Below, piece after piece: positions 8,219-16,591 of a stretch of 64,000 nt of DNA (its first letter is position 1; each line of letters opens with the position of its first letter). This DNA comes from Candidatus Cryptobacteroides faecipullorum (GTDB lineage: Bacteria; Bacteroidota; Bacteroidia; Bacteroidales; UBA932). The DNA is taken from positions 1 through 64,000 of the forward strand of contig JADIMH010000065.1 of the NCBI GenBank assembly GCA_017694885.1, written 5' to 3'. The translations under genes and the position numbers were made by a program. The notes under the pieces were generated by a model, which saw only the letters and a list, made by a program, of their open reading frames with translations, was not told where the DNA came from and searched no databases.

Positions 8219-8982
8219 AACAGACTGTCTTTAACCAGCATAAGTGTTGCCGACATACCTATGGCAATACAGACTATCAGCATAAGTGCATTCACCAGAC
8301 GGCTGATTCCTATCTGTATGTGGCCGTCCGTAATGTCTATGACCCCGTTTATCAGAGGAACTCCCGGAACAAGATACAGGACGCTCGTCGCCAATGCGAT
8401 TTCAGCCGTATTCAGTCCGAGAGCGAGGGCAGAGGAGGCGCACAGAGACGCAACGAATGCAGAAACTATAAATACTATATAATGGTTCACCCCGCGTCTG
8501 GTCAGATGCTGTCTCGTAAAGAATCCGACGAGAGTCGAGGTAAATACTATGAGCATGGCCCATATGTCGCCTCCGAAAAGACGGCAGAACGATGCGTTAG
8601 CCAGAGCGGCCATGAAGAGCACGAACCACGGATTCATCTTGGGCTTGGCAACTATCTCTTCGAACTTGTGCCGGATGGCATCGAGAGACATGTCGTTGTC
8701 ATATGCCGCCCAACTCAGGGCGCTGAGGTCGGCGTTCCATTCGAAACTGATCGGCAGTCCAGGAATGTCGAGCACTCTCGTACTCATGGTTTTTCCGCCT
8801 TTCTCGCAGACGGTCAGCGTGGCCGTCTTCTGTGAAGTGTGGATTCTCACATCGGTTCCGAGTGCCTCTCCTATGCGCTTGCTGTTACGCACGACGCGGG
8901 AAGTATGAACCCCCGCGCCGAGCATATGAGAAACATATCCGGATATGAAGTCCGCTATGTCGTTTACGTATTCCTGAGTCAT
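8215..8982 (-). CDS. Threonine/serine exporter, N-terminal-type subunit (ThrE_1/DUF1212)
   Basis: 255 residues from ATG 8982 (MTQEYVNDIADFISGYVSHM). The ORF track runs to 9243, but the extra 87 residues are a shadow of the upstream transporter gene and look random. A soluble N-terminal part (about 1-110) contains the conserved 'MLGAGVHTSRVVRNSKRIGEAL' helix of ThrE_1, where related proteins carry a hydrolase-like motif. About five membrane segments follow, including 'YLVPGVPLINGVIDITDG', typical of the family. It pairs with the ThrE_2 gene through a 4-base overlap and follows the AspT-like gene by two bases. Confidence 0.85.
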   Translation of the reverse strand: MTQEYVNDIADFISGYVSHMLGAGVHTSRVVRNSKRIGEALGTDVRIHTSQKTATLTVCEKGGKTMSTRVLDIPGLPISFEWNADLSALSWAAYDNDMSLDAIRHKFEEIVAKPKMNPWFVLFMAALANASFCRLFGGDIWAMLIVFTSTLVGFFTRQHLTRRGVNHYIVFIVSAFVASLCASSALALGLNTAEIALATSVLYLVPGVPLINGVIDITDGHIQIGISRLVNALMLIVCIAIGMSATLMLVKDSLL

Positions 8983-8984
8983 CT

Positions 8985-10673
8985 TTAAGCTACAGCTATC
9001 AGGATCAGTACCTGTGCCACAAGCACCCTCATGAACATGGCCAAAGGATATACTGTAGCATAGCTTACTGAAGTATAATCCGTACCGTATGCGTTCTGGG
9101 CAAAGGCGAGGACAGGAGGGTTGGTGCAGCTGCCTGACAGCAGACCGCAGATCTGGTAGAAGTTGAGCTTGAATACCAGACGGCCTATTACTGCTATGAG
9201 GGACGTAGGTATGATAGTGATAAGCGCTCCGTAAAGAATCCACCAGTAACCGCCGTTGACGATAGAGCTTACGAAATTCTCGCCCGCACCGAGACCGACA
9301 GCAGCCAGGAAGATGGAGATACCGAGTTCACGGAGCATCATGTTTGCACTCGTTGTTGTATACGTAGTGATCTTGAGTCTCGGTCCGAAGTAGCCTATGA
9401 GAATGGCGACGATGAGCGGACCGCCAGCAAGACCGAACTTGATTGCCTGAGGAATGCCAGGGAACTTCATCGGGATGGAACCGAGAAGGACACCGAGAGC
9501 GATACCGAAGAAGATAGGGATCAGATGAGGATGGCTCAGTGTGGATTCTGAATTTCCTACAGCCTTTGCGACCTTGTCTATGGCATTGTCCGGACCTACC
9601 ACCAGGATGACGTCTCCGAGCTGGAGCGTAAGGTTAGGGTTGGCGACCAGATCAACGCCGGCACGCGATACCCTTGTGATACTTACACCATATGTGGACC
9701 GTATCTTCAGTTCCTTGAGCTTCTTTCCGGTAAGGGAAGATTTCGTGATTACGAGCTTCCTTACGGACATGGAAGTATCCAGCTTGTCCCATACTTCTTT
9801 AGGCATGTCGATAACCTTGCCGAAAAGCATGGTCACCACATCGACCGAAGCCTGGGAGGTAACTACCAGCACCTTGTCATCCTTGTTTATGACTGTGGAA
9901 GCGAGAGGAACCTCAACGGCGCCGTCGCGCAGTATCCTCGACACGACAAACTTGTTGGTTATCTCCTTGTCTATTTCTACGAGGGTCTTCCCGAAAATAG
10001 CAGGGTTCTCGACCTGGAAAGCTACACGCACCGCACTTTCGATTCCGGCTTCCTCTCCGTCAAGCTGCGCTTCCTCTTTCTTGAGGTCTATCCTGAAAGC
10101 AGCCTTTACAATCATAAGGACAGCTATCACGCCCAGCACACCGAGCGGATATGCCACGGCATAGCCGGATGCCAGCGAGGCCGATATGTCGGAAGCCCCG
10201 ACCTCTGAAAGGAAGGACCCTGAACTTGTCACATCGTAGAATGTCTGCTGCGCCGCACCGAGACCGGGAGTATTGGTTACCGCACCCGACATTACGCCGG
10301 TAAGAGTCACAAGACTTTCGCCGGTAATCAGATGCAGGACATACGTGGTTATGACTCCGAGCAGCACCAGGCATATAGCCAGCATGTTGAGGGTCAGGCC
10401 TCCTTTTTTGAACGAGTGGAAAAATCCCGGGCCGACCTGCAGACCGATAGAGAATACGAACAGTATAAGTCCGAACTCCTTGAGGAAATGAAGCAGATTC
10501 TCATCTGCGCGGAATCCGAAATGGCTCAGGACGATACCCACGAAGAGAATCCATGTGGTCCCGAGAGAAATCCCTTTGACCTTGAACTTGCCAAGGTAGA
10601 TTCCGGTTGCAATGACAAAGGCGAGCAACATGATAGAGTGCCCTGTCCCCTGACCGAAAAACAAATCTCTCAT
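8985..10673 (-). CDS. AspT/YidE-type putative transporter with two TrkA-C domains
   Basis: 562 residues. The layout is five or so membrane helices (1-190), two soluble TrkA-C (RCK_C) domains (about 205-375) and a second set of helices (385-562), as in the aspartate:alanine exchanger family (YidE/YbjL/AspT). The repeated 'GVMSGAVTNTPGL' and 'LLSGSCTNPPVLAF' segments in the two halves are the inverted-repeat signature of this family. The cytosolic TrkA-C domains probably bind a small ligand that gates transport. It follows the thioesterase gene by 28 bases and precedes the ThrE pair by two, so an amino-acid or dicarboxylate exchange role would suit, but the substrate is not known. Confidence 0.88.
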   Translation of the reverse strand: MRDLFFGQGTGHSIMLLAFVIATGIYLGKFKVKGISLGTTWILFVGIVLSHFGFRADENLLHFLKEFGLILFVFSIGLQVGPGFFHSFKKGGLTLNMLAICLVLLGVITTYVLHLITGESLVTLTGVMSGAVTNTPGLGAAQQTFYDVTSSGSFLSEVGASDISASLASGYAVAYPLGVLGVIAVLMIVKAAFRIDLKKEEAQLDGEEAGIESAVRVAFQVENPAIFGKTLVEIDKEITNKFVVSRILRDGAVEVPLASTVINKDDKVLVVTSQASVDVVTMLFGKVIDMPKEVWDKLDTSMSVRKLVITKSSLTGKKLKELKIRSTYGVSITRVSRAGVDLVANPNLTLQLGDVILVVGPDNAIDKVAKAVGNSESTLSHPHLIPIFFGIALGVLLGSIPMKFPGIPQAIKFGLAGGPLIVAILIGYFGPRLKITTYTTTSANMMLRELGISIFLAAVGLGAGENFVSSIVNGGYWWILYGALITIIPTSLIAVIGRLVFKLNFYQICGLLSGSCTNPPVLAFAQNAYGTDYTSVSYATVYPLAMFMRVLVAQVLILIAVA

Positions 10674-10701
10674 ATCTTTTAAGCTTTAGTTTTTATTCTT
10701 T

Positions 10702-11436
10702 TCAAAAAAGCAGTTCTGCGCTGAAGGCGGATTGTCCGCCGGCTTCTCCTTCTATATGGAATACCAGCCCGTCGGGAGTCTCCATGCATGATTTGCAGAT
10801 AGTTACTTCGTCTCCCGGTCTGGTCTCCCGGTTGAAATTGATTTTCATCTCCTTCAACGGCCTGGACGATGTGATGTCATAACCGACCGCATCCATGGCC
10901 CAGACAAGGTACATGGCGTTGTTCGTGTGGCCGTTCATGTCCACGTCAGAATATGAAACCGTATGGACGCACGCCTTTTCCATTATGCAGCCGTCCGGCT
11001 TCTGGACCTTTCCGCACGGTTCGGCAATGGCATTGTCCCGGCATATGCCGTCCTCGCATATCCCGGCTTCACGGACTATGCGCCTGGTGTCGATATTCAG
11101 CACCAGCCATGAAGTCGTGGCCTCGACAAGCCTGTTTCCCTGGGAATCCGTCATGAGGAAATCCCTCAGATAAAACAGCCTTTCCGGTCCCTTGTGCCAG
11201 GTGGCAAGGTCTACTTCCTCTCTCCAGCGGGGAAGACGCAAAAAACGGATATGCATCCTTGAGAGCACCCAGGCAGTCCTGGTCTCCATGAGGTTGTCAT
11301 ATCCGAATCCCAATATGTTGGCATGAAGATTTGCCGCTTCCTGTGCCAGATCCATGAAAGAGGCCGGCTTAAGCAACTGTGAAATATCCGTATCGTAGCA
11401 CGGGATCAGTATATGCTGTCTGAATTTATTCTCCAT
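10702..11436 (-). CDS. Acyl-ACP thioesterase
   Basis: 244 residues forming two hotdog repeats, as in bacterial and plant acyl-ACP thioesterases (FatA/B-like). The first repeat shows 'YDTDISQLLKPASFMDLAQEAAN' and the second 'VSYSDVDMNGHTNNAMYLVWAMDAV', in which the N-G-H-T-N-N stretch is the conserved active-site region (D-x-N-x-H-x-N). It releases free fatty acids from acyl carrier protein in the cytoplasm, which adjusts fatty-acid output. It is the first gene of the long minus-strand run, with a -7 box (TACTTTTG) 37 bases ahead of its ATG. Confidence 0.88.
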   Translation of the reverse strand: MENKFRQHILIPCYDTDISQLLKPASFMDLAQEAANLHANILGFGYDNLMETRTAWVLSRMHIRFLRLPRWREEVDLATWHKGPERLFYLRDFLMTDSQGNRLVEATTSWLVLNIDTRRIVREAGICEDGICRDNAIAEPCGKVQKPDGCIMEKACVHTVSYSDVDMNGHTNNAMYLVWAMDAVGYDITSSRPLKEMKINFNRETRPGDEVTICKSCMETPDGLVFHIEGEAGGQSAFSAELLF

Positions 11437-11473
11437 ATCGAATCATTTTCCTGCGCTGAAATCAAGCGGCCTG

Positions 11474-11481
11474 CAAAAGTA
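11474..11481 (-). promoter_or_regulatory. Putative -7 promoter box for the thioesterase-led operon
   Basis: The reverse strand reads TACTTTTG (consensus TAnnTTTG), 37 bases before the thioesterase ATG. No TTG appears at the ideal -33 position. It is likely to drive the thioesterase and, given the tight spacing, the genes down to the AmpG-like permease. Confidence 0.5.
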
Positions 11482-11485
11482 GCAT

Positions 11486-12505
11486 TTAATTTTTGAATTG
11501 AGAAATATTATGGAGAATCTCATAATCCTCATTATTATACAGGAGACCGTCCATAACTCCCGGAAACAGTCTCGCCACAAGGATATAAAGCGCCAGGAGC
11601 AATATGGCCGTACCCAATACGGCCAATGCCGGATACAGCACTTTCCTCTTCCAGCCCGGCACCGTATCCGGTGCTGTGGCCTTTCCGGCAGTAGCAGGTT
11701 CGGATTCCTGCATGGATTCGCAGGTCTGTCCCGACGGCGATTCCGTTTCTGACTCCGGTTTCAGTTCCGTTTCAGGCTCCGGGTTCAGTTCCTGCTCCGG
11801 CTCCATTGCCGATTCAGAGACGGATTCCGGTTCAGGATCTGGGGTCGGCTCAGGTTCTGACATCGATTCCGGTTCAGGATCAGGTCCCGGTTCTGATTCA
11901 CGGTTCTGAACTGATTCGGAGTCCGGTGTATCGGATGTCACCAAAAGCGGCATCTCCTCTAATTCTTTTATCTGCTCGTCCGACATGGATTCTTCAGGCA
12001 GCGGCTCTTCCGCAGGTTCCTCCTGCCCGGAAATGATGTTCTTCAGGTCTCCTATCGCAGATGAAAGCTCGGCCTTCGTCTCTTCATGCGTTTTAAGGGA
12101 CACCGGCTCCAGGCCGAAACCTTCCGGATAGATATCGAGATCTTCATCGGAGACAAAAAAGAAATTGTTTTCCTTCGTTGCACGAAGACGGCCCAGTCCC
12201 GGAAAAACGACGTTCTTCTTCTTCTCGAGAATTTCTTTCATCCCTGCCACAAAATCCGTCAAAGCCGCCAGCGCCACTTTCTCGCTGACATTATTTACGG
12301 ATGCATACAAAGCGACCAGCAAACCATCGCCGCCCTGCCCGGGACGGAACGAAAGCTTTCTGTAAGGCGGTGTTATAGTATAACCTTTATCCGTAAACGC
12401 AGCAGGGACAGTCTCTGCTACAAAAGTCCCCAACCCCGGAAGATCTACCCGATCATGATCCAGAATCAGTTCTTTAATCATCTTCGACAAAAGATCTATA
12501 TCCAT
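11486..12505 (-). CDS. Membrane-anchored HU-like (CCDC81/HU-fold) protein with acidic repeat linker
   Basis: 339 residues from ATG 12505 (the track starts at a TTG). Residues about 1-115 form an HU/IHF-like fold of the Bacteroidota CCDC81-type ('VDLPGLGTFVAE', 'VVFPGLGRLRA', two copies of the P-G-L-G turn). A very acidic linker of about 110 residues follows, built of imperfect Pro-Glu repeats (PEPES, PDPE), then one membrane helix near 285-310 and a short C-terminus ending ISQFKN. Many relatives end in a periplasmic SPOR domain that binds septal peptidoglycan; none is seen here. The HU-like domain would be cytosolic, which could tether the protein to DNA or to a partner. The function is not established. 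Confidence 0.8.
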   Translation of the reverse strand: MDIDLLSKMIKELILDHDRVDLPGLGTFVAETVPAAFTDKGYTITPPYRKLSFRPGQGGDGLLVALYASVNNVSEKVALAALTDFVAGMKEILEKKKNVVFPGLGRLRATKENNFFFVSDEDLDIYPEGFGLEPVSLKTHEETKAELSSAIGDLKNIISGQEEPAEEPLPEESMSDEQIKELEEMPLLVTSDTPDSESVQNRESEPGPDPEPESMSEPEPTPDPEPESVSESAMEPEQELNPEPETELKPESETESPSGQTCESMQESEPATAGKATAPDTVPGWKRKVLYPALAVLGTAILLLALYILVARLFPGVMDGLLYNNEDYEILHNISQFKN

Positions 12506-12523
12506 ATCCAAACAATTTCACGG

Positions 12524-12531
12524 CAAAGTTA
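12524..12531 (-). promoter_or_regulatory. Putative -7 promoter box for the HU-like gene
   Basis: Reverse-strand TAACTTTG fits TAnnTTTG and lies 18 bases before the ATG at 12505. This spacing also supports that ATG over the TTG at 12511. There is no clear -33 TTG. Confidence 0.45.
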
Positions 12532-12596
12532 ACATATATTAAACAAAATCCCCATTCCGCAGATAAATAAAAAAATCAAAAAAAACATCAAAAAAT

Positions 12597-12626
12597 TTGC
12601 ACGTTAAGAAAAAATGCGTACCTTTG
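12597..12626 (+). promoter_or_regulatory. Promoter of tRNA-Asn
   Basis: A full Bacteroidota promoter: TTG at 12597-12599 and TACCTTTG at 12619-12626 with a 19-base spacer, in an AT-rich stretch, 36 bases before the tRNA. The box and following bases (CTTTGCAATCCC) are the same as those in front of tRNA-His at 29.2 kb. Confidence 0.85.
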
Positions 12627-12662
12627 CAATCCCATTCGGAAAACAACCGGATGACACAAAAT

Positions 12663-12739
12663 TCCTGAATAGCTCAGTTGGTTAGAGCATCTGACTGTTA
12701 ATCAGAGGGTCGCAGGTTCAAGTCCTGCTTCAGGAGCCA
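12663..12739 (+). tRNA. tRNA-Asn (anticodon GTT)
   Basis: A cloverleaf can be drawn by eye. The acceptor stem TCCTGAA pairs with TTCAGGA, the D arm is AGCTCAGTTGGTTAGAGC, the anticodon stem TCTGA/TCAGA holds the loop CTGTTAA with anticodon GTT at 12697-12699, and the T arm carries GGTTCAAGTCC. The discriminator is G and the 3' CCA is encoded. GTT reads Asn codons. It stands alone with its own promoter and terminator. Confidence 0.95.
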
Positions 12740-12747
12740 CTAAAAAT

Positions 12748-12788
12748 CAAGGAGTTACGAATTTCTCGCAACTCCTTTTTCTTTTTAT
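12748..12788 (+). terminator. Intrinsic terminator after tRNA-Asn
   Basis: AGGAGTT (12750-12756) pairs with AACTCCT (12770-12776) around a 13-base loop, followed at once by a T-rich run. This is a typical factor-independent terminator nine bases after the tRNA 3' end. Confidence 0.8.
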
Positions 12789-13289
12789 TTGACTAACAAA
12801 CTTGTCTTTCACTGAGCCATTTTGGGTATAATTGCCAAAAATGGTTGGTAAAACCTGTAGACGGCGCCAGCGCTGCCCGGAATGCAGAAGAATGCCGCGC
12901 ACACCTGGAAATAGTTTATATGCGTAAGCCGTTGATATTTAAATGATTCGGCAAAAGTATCAATTCCAGGTGTAACATTTCCCGACACACCTGCAGTAGT
13001 GAGACCTCGCTACACGCACCTGTGGGGCACATCCGTTACTGCAGGTGTGCATAAAAGTGCGACACCTGTAAATGGTCTGTCACTGGAATACATTCACTTA
13101 CAAGATGTTATGCATATTGCCCAACTGCAGGTATGTCGCGGGTGGCGAGGCAAGCAGGCACGCCTCCGCGGGAAGAAAGACTTGAATGTCTTGCGGGAAC
13201 ATATGCGGACAGCTGCATCCCGCCAACCACTTTTGTCATTCTCTCCAACCCAAAATGGCAATTATGCCAAAAGCACCTCCAAATACAAA
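12789..13289. repeat. Non-coding island with inverted CAGGTGT repeats inside flanking inverted arms
   Basis: About 500 bases between the tRNA-Asn terminator and the skp terminator hold no credible gene; the frames in the track overlap one another and resemble no family. They do hold structure. ACACCTGGAA (12901-12910) is inverted at 12964-12973. CACACCTGCAGTA (12986-12998) is inverted perfectly at 13037-13049. Further copies of the core occur at 13012-13023 (CGCACCTGTGG), 13061-13070 (GACACCTGTA) and 13123-13135 (CTGCAGGTATG). Outside these, TGGCAATTAT lies inverted near both ends (12828-12837 and 13256-13265, with 15 of 18 bases matching over the longer arm). This could be a structured RNA, a degenerate mobile element or a protein-binding array. 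No known family is recognised. Confidence 0.6.
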
Positions 13290-13324
13290 GATACCGGCTC
13301 AAAAGTGACTTTTGGGCCGGTATC
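13290..13324 (-). terminator. Long palindromic terminator downstream of skp
   Basis: GATACCGGC (13290-13298) pairs with GCCGGTATC (13316-13324), and inside it CAAAAGT pairs with ACTTTTG around a single-base loop, giving a stem of about 16 pairs with one mismatch. On the minus strand it follows the skp stop codon by 34 bases and runs into TTTGTATTT. This is the likely end of the nadK-uppS-bamA-skp transcript. Confidence 0.75.
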
Positions 13325-13358
13325 TTGTGCGAATTCAAAAAAAATCGTCAGACGAAGA

Positions 13359-13928
13359 CTACTGCTGTGCAGCCTGGGCTTTTGTCTGAAGTTCAGCCTG
13401 AAGCGATTCCATTGTCCTGCCTGCAGGGATATTCAGAGCCTCTCTGGCGCTCTGGGTAAGGTTCGTACTCTGAGACTCGTCGATATAAAGAAGCTGCGAT
13501 GAATCGAATACATAAATGAATCCCTGAGCCTTTGCAAGATTATTGACTACATCCTGGGCCTTCTGATAGATAGGGGCCATAAGAGTATTCTGAAGCTGGG
13601 CAAGATCCTGCTGGCTTGACTGCTCGAACTCCTGTATCCTGGCCTGGATGCTCTGGATTTCGCGCTCTTTGCTTTCCCTTACAGACTGTGTCCATGTAGC
13701 CTGTTTCTCGCCATATTCGGCATACTTTGAATTGAATTCCTCGATCATGCTCTGGTATGTATCCTGAATCTCTTTCTGGGAAGCATCCATCTGCACTCTT
13801 GCTGAATCCATCTCCGGCATGAGCTGAACAAGCTCGTTGAAATTAACATGGGCGAACTTCGGGCCCTGTGCTGAAGCAGCTGCACCTATAAAAAGAAAAG
13901 CTGCCGCAATGATGATCAATTTTTTCAT
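13359..13928 (-). CDS. skp: OmpH/Skp-family periplasmic chaperone
   Basis: 189 residues. A signal peptide ends at ASAQ (about residue 20). The mature part starts 'KFAHVNFNELVQLMPEMDSARVQM', the usual Skp opening, followed by a long coiled-coil of Gln/Glu-rich helices and a C-terminal strand region ('FIYVFDSSQLLYIDESQSTNLT'). Skp trimers hold unfolded outer-membrane proteins in the periplasm and hand them to BamA. Its position 31 bases after bamA on the same strand fits this role. The length is normal for Bacteroidota members. A second Skp-like gene lies at 19.05 kb. Confidence 0.92.
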   Translation of the reverse strand: MKKLIIIAAAFLFIGAAASAQGPKFAHVNFNELVQLMPEMDSARVQMDASQKEIQDTYQSMIEEFNSKYAEYGEKQATWTQSVRESKEREIQSIQARIQEFEQSSQQDLAQLQNTLMAPIYQKAQDVVNNLAKAQGFIYVFDSSQLLYIDESQSTNLTQSAREALNIPAGRTMESLQAELQTKAQAAQQ

Positions 13929-13959
13929 ACCTATAAAATTTTCAAATTATATATCCTTT

Positions 13960-16545
13960 TTAGAATTGTTGTCCGATCACGAAGTGGAACTGGCTGCCGC
14001 CATACTGGCTATCATCGAATCCGTATCCCCAGTCTACGCCAAGGAGTCCGATCATAGGCAGGAAGACCCTCACGCCGACACCGGCCGACCTCTTGATCTG
14101 GAACGGATTGAAGTCCCTGATATCCGACCATGCGTTACCTCCCTCAAGGAATACGAGCGCAAATATCGTCGACTGAGGCTGAAGCACCACAGGGTAACGC
14201 AGCTCTACCGTGAACTTGTCATATACGTTACCCGAGTATGCATAACCGTTGGCATACGGGGCATAGACCTGAGGAGTAAGCGAATAGTTCTCATATCCTC
14301 GGAGAGAGATTACTTCGGAACCGTATGTATTGTAACCCGACATACCGTCGCCTCCGAGAAGGAATCCTTCAAACGGTGAATAACCCCAGTTCCTGTTATA
14401 ATATCCGAGGTATCCGAACTGCGCCCTGGCCATCAGGACAAGATCTCCTACGAGTTTCGTGTATACCGTTCCTTTGAAAGACCATTTATGATACTCGATC
14501 CACTTGTATCTGTCTTCGGAAGACTGCCTGTTGTAATCTATGTCCCGCCAGCTGTTCACACGCGTCGGTTTGCCGTTGGCATCAAGCACGCCCCTGTCCT
14601 TCTTCCGCAGAAGGGAATAAGGCGGAGTAAGCTGGAGAGAGAACGAGAAGTCCGATCCCTGTCTCGGATATATCTGCTGGTCCGTAGAATTTCTGGAGAG
14701 ACTCAGCGTATAACTCAAGTTGTGCGAAATACCGGTATTGAACAGAAAGTTGTAGTTCCAGTTCTGAAGACGGTAGGTCTGCCAGCTGATCTGGTTGTAA
14801 AGGACGAAATAGTTGTCTGGCCATTTAAGCCTGTTTCCGATTCCGGCCGCAGCTCCGTACACTTCCATGAATTCATCATCGTTCAGGATGTTGAAAGCTA
14901 TATAGGAGTTGGTCTGTCTCGTGTAATACAGCGATATGCTCAGCGAGGTAGGCTTCTTGCCGAACAGCCATGGCTCCATGAAGCTTGCGGAAAGGCTCGT
15001 ATAGTATGTTCCGTTGGTCTGGAACCTGATGGCAAGATTCTGCGCGTCTCCGAGCGGAACAGGCCGCCATGCGGACTTGTCGAACAGACGGCGGGTAGAG
15101 AAGTTGTTGAAGCTGACACCGACAGTGGCTACGAACGTGTTTCCGCCCCATCCTCCTGAAAGCTCCAGCTGGCTGGACGGCTTCTCCGTTACATTGTATA
15201 CCAGATCGACAGTATTGTCCGCCTGGTTAGGTATTATCGAGTATCCTTTCGCCGGATCCGTAATGGCCTCCGGATCGAACTGCCCCATTGAAGCGATTTC
15301 CCTGATCGACCTTTCGAAGTCAGTCTGGCTGAAAAGGTATCCCGGTCTGGTGAATATCTGCCTGCGCACCACCCGTTCGTTGGTAAGGTCGTTGCCGTTA
15401 ATGACGATATTGTTGAGAGTGGCCGGTTTTCCTTCGACTATCCTCATCTCGACATCGACGGAATCCCCTTCCACATTCAGTTCGACAGGCTGGATATTGA
15501 AAAACAGATAGCCGTTGTCCCTGTAAAGCTTGGAGACATCGAACTCGTTCTGCTTGCCGCCGCCGAAAAGACGCTTCTCCATAGTGACGACATCATAGAC
15601 ATCCCCTTTATTGATCATCAGGATGCTGTTCAGGTCATCCGTAGAATAAACCGAGTTTCCGGTCCACGTTATATTCCTGAAATAATACTGCTTACCTTCA
15701 TCTATATCGAAATCTATCTGAAGCCTGTTCGGTTCTATATAATATATGGTATCCTTCAGTATTCTGGCGTCACGGTAACCGGCCTCATTGAATGCACTGA
15801 TAAGGCTCCGCTTGTCGTTGTCATATTCCTTTTCATTGAATTTCTTCGAACTGAAGAAGTTAAGTATGCGCATATCCTTGGTCTTCTTCATCGACCTCGC
15901 GAGCTTGGATTCCTTTACATGGTCATTGCCGTTAAAAGTGATTTTCTTGATCTTCACCTTCTGGCCCCTGTTTACCGCAAAGTTCACCCGGATAGCGCTC
16001 TTTACCACCGTATCTTTCTTTGTCTGGACATCGACTTCTGCCAAAAGGAAACCCTTTTCCTTAAAATACCTTATGATTATATCGGAGGCCGTCTTGGCCA
16101 CGTAATCGGAAAATTCCCCTCCCCTCTTCAGGTTCAGGCGCTCCATCAGTTCTTTCTGCTCCCCCGTCTTCACTCCGGAAAAGGTCCAGCGGGAAACCCT
16201 TGGACGTTCCACTATGGAAATCTTGAAGAAAGCGGTATCGGTGGCCGGGACTATGGAATCGACTACCATAGCGACATCCTCGAAGTAGCGCTGCATCCAA
16301 AGCCTGTTCACTATCGAAGACATATCATCGCCCGGAACAGTGACCTCCATTCCCTTCTGGAGACCTGTCAGCTGGATTATCTGTCTGTCACTGAAATAGT
16401 TGTTTCCTTCAACAGTAACACCTCCGACTTTATATTTCTTCGGATTGTTATAATCTACCACAATACCGTCTTCTCCGTCTTGGGCCGGCAGGGGGATAGA
16501 AACTGCGACCAGAAGAAAGAAAAAGATTATCCGACAAGCTCTCAT
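13960..16545 (-). CDS. bamA: BamA, outer-membrane protein assembly factor
   Basis: 861 residues from ATG 16545 (the track begins at a TTG six bases earlier). A signal peptide of about 21 residues ends at PLPAQ. Periplasmic POTRA repeats follow ('YKVGGVTVEGNNYFSDRQIIQLTGL' starts the first; 'FRNITWTGNSVYSTDDL' and 'LNNIVINGNDLTNERVV' start later ones), then the Omp85 barrel from about residue 450 with the lid-region motif 'VELRYPVVLQPQSTIFALVFLEGGNAW' and a C-terminal aromatic end (FHFVIGQQF). BamA inserts beta-barrel proteins into the outer membrane with BamD, which is encoded at 24.6 kb. It sits between uppS and skp, the common Bacteroidota order. Confidence 0.95.
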   Translation of the reverse strand: MRACRIIFFFLLVAVSIPLPAQDGEDGIVVDYNNPKKYKVGGVTVEGNNYFSDRQIIQLTGLQKGMEVTVPGDDMSSIVNRLWMQRYFEDVAMVVDSIVPATDTAFFKISIVERPRVSRWTFSGVKTGEQKELMERLNLKRGGEFSDYVAKTASDIIIRYFKEKGFLLAEVDVQTKKDTVVKSAIRVNFAVNRGQKVKIKKITFNGNDHVKESKLARSMKKTKDMRILNFFSSKKFNEKEYDNDKRSLISAFNEAGYRDARILKDTIYYIEPNRLQIDFDIDEGKQYYFRNITWTGNSVYSTDDLNSILMINKGDVYDVVTMEKRLFGGGKQNEFDVSKLYRDNGYLFFNIQPVELNVEGDSVDVEMRIVEGKPATLNNIVINGNDLTNERVVRRQIFTRPGYLFSQTDFERSIREIASMGQFDPEAITDPAKGYSIIPNQADNTVDLVYNVTEKPSSQLELSGGWGGNTFVATVGVSFNNFSTRRLFDKSAWRPVPLGDAQNLAIRFQTNGTYYTSLSASFMEPWLFGKKPTSLSISLYYTRQTNSYIAFNILNDDEFMEVYGAAAGIGNRLKWPDNYFVLYNQISWQTYRLQNWNYNFLFNTGISHNLSYTLSLSRNSTDQQIYPRQGSDFSFSLQLTPPYSLLRKKDRGVLDANGKPTRVNSWRDIDYNRQSSEDRYKWIEYHKWSFKGTVYTKLVGDLVLMARAQFGYLGYYNRNWGYSPFEGFLLGGDGMSGYNTYGSEVISLRGYENYSLTPQVYAPYANGYAYSGNVYDKFTVELRYPVVLQPQSTIFALVFLEGGNAWSDIRDFNPFQIKRSAGVGVRVFLPMIGLLGVDWGYGFDDSQYGGSQFHFVIGQQF

Positions 16546-16578
16546 CGTCAATTATAGCTATTTAACATAACAAACGTG

Positions 16579-16586
16579 CAAATATA
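16579..16586 (-). promoter_or_regulatory. Putative internal -7 promoter box before bamA
   Basis: Reverse-strand TATATTTG (TAnnTTTG) lies 33 bases before the bamA ATG and just after the uppS stop. It could give bamA-skp their own promoter inside the nadK-uppS transcript. No -33 TTG is seen. Confidence 0.4.
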
Positions 16587-16591
16587 AGCAA

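Noticed and set aside
8983-9243. N-terminal extension of the ThrE_1 ORF
   Set aside because: The extra 87 residues overlap the AspT-like gene and lack hydrophobic or conserved pattern; the ATG at 8982 fits the family.
12789-13289. CRISPR array in the repeat island
   Set aside because: The repeats are short, inverted and unevenly spaced; there are no equal spacers and no cas genes.
12999-13502. 167-residue plus-strand ORF in the repeat island, with others at 13108-13338 and 13133-13459
   Set aside because: These frames overlap one another in several registers, run into skp on the other strand and have unusual composition; the repeats explain the open frames better.
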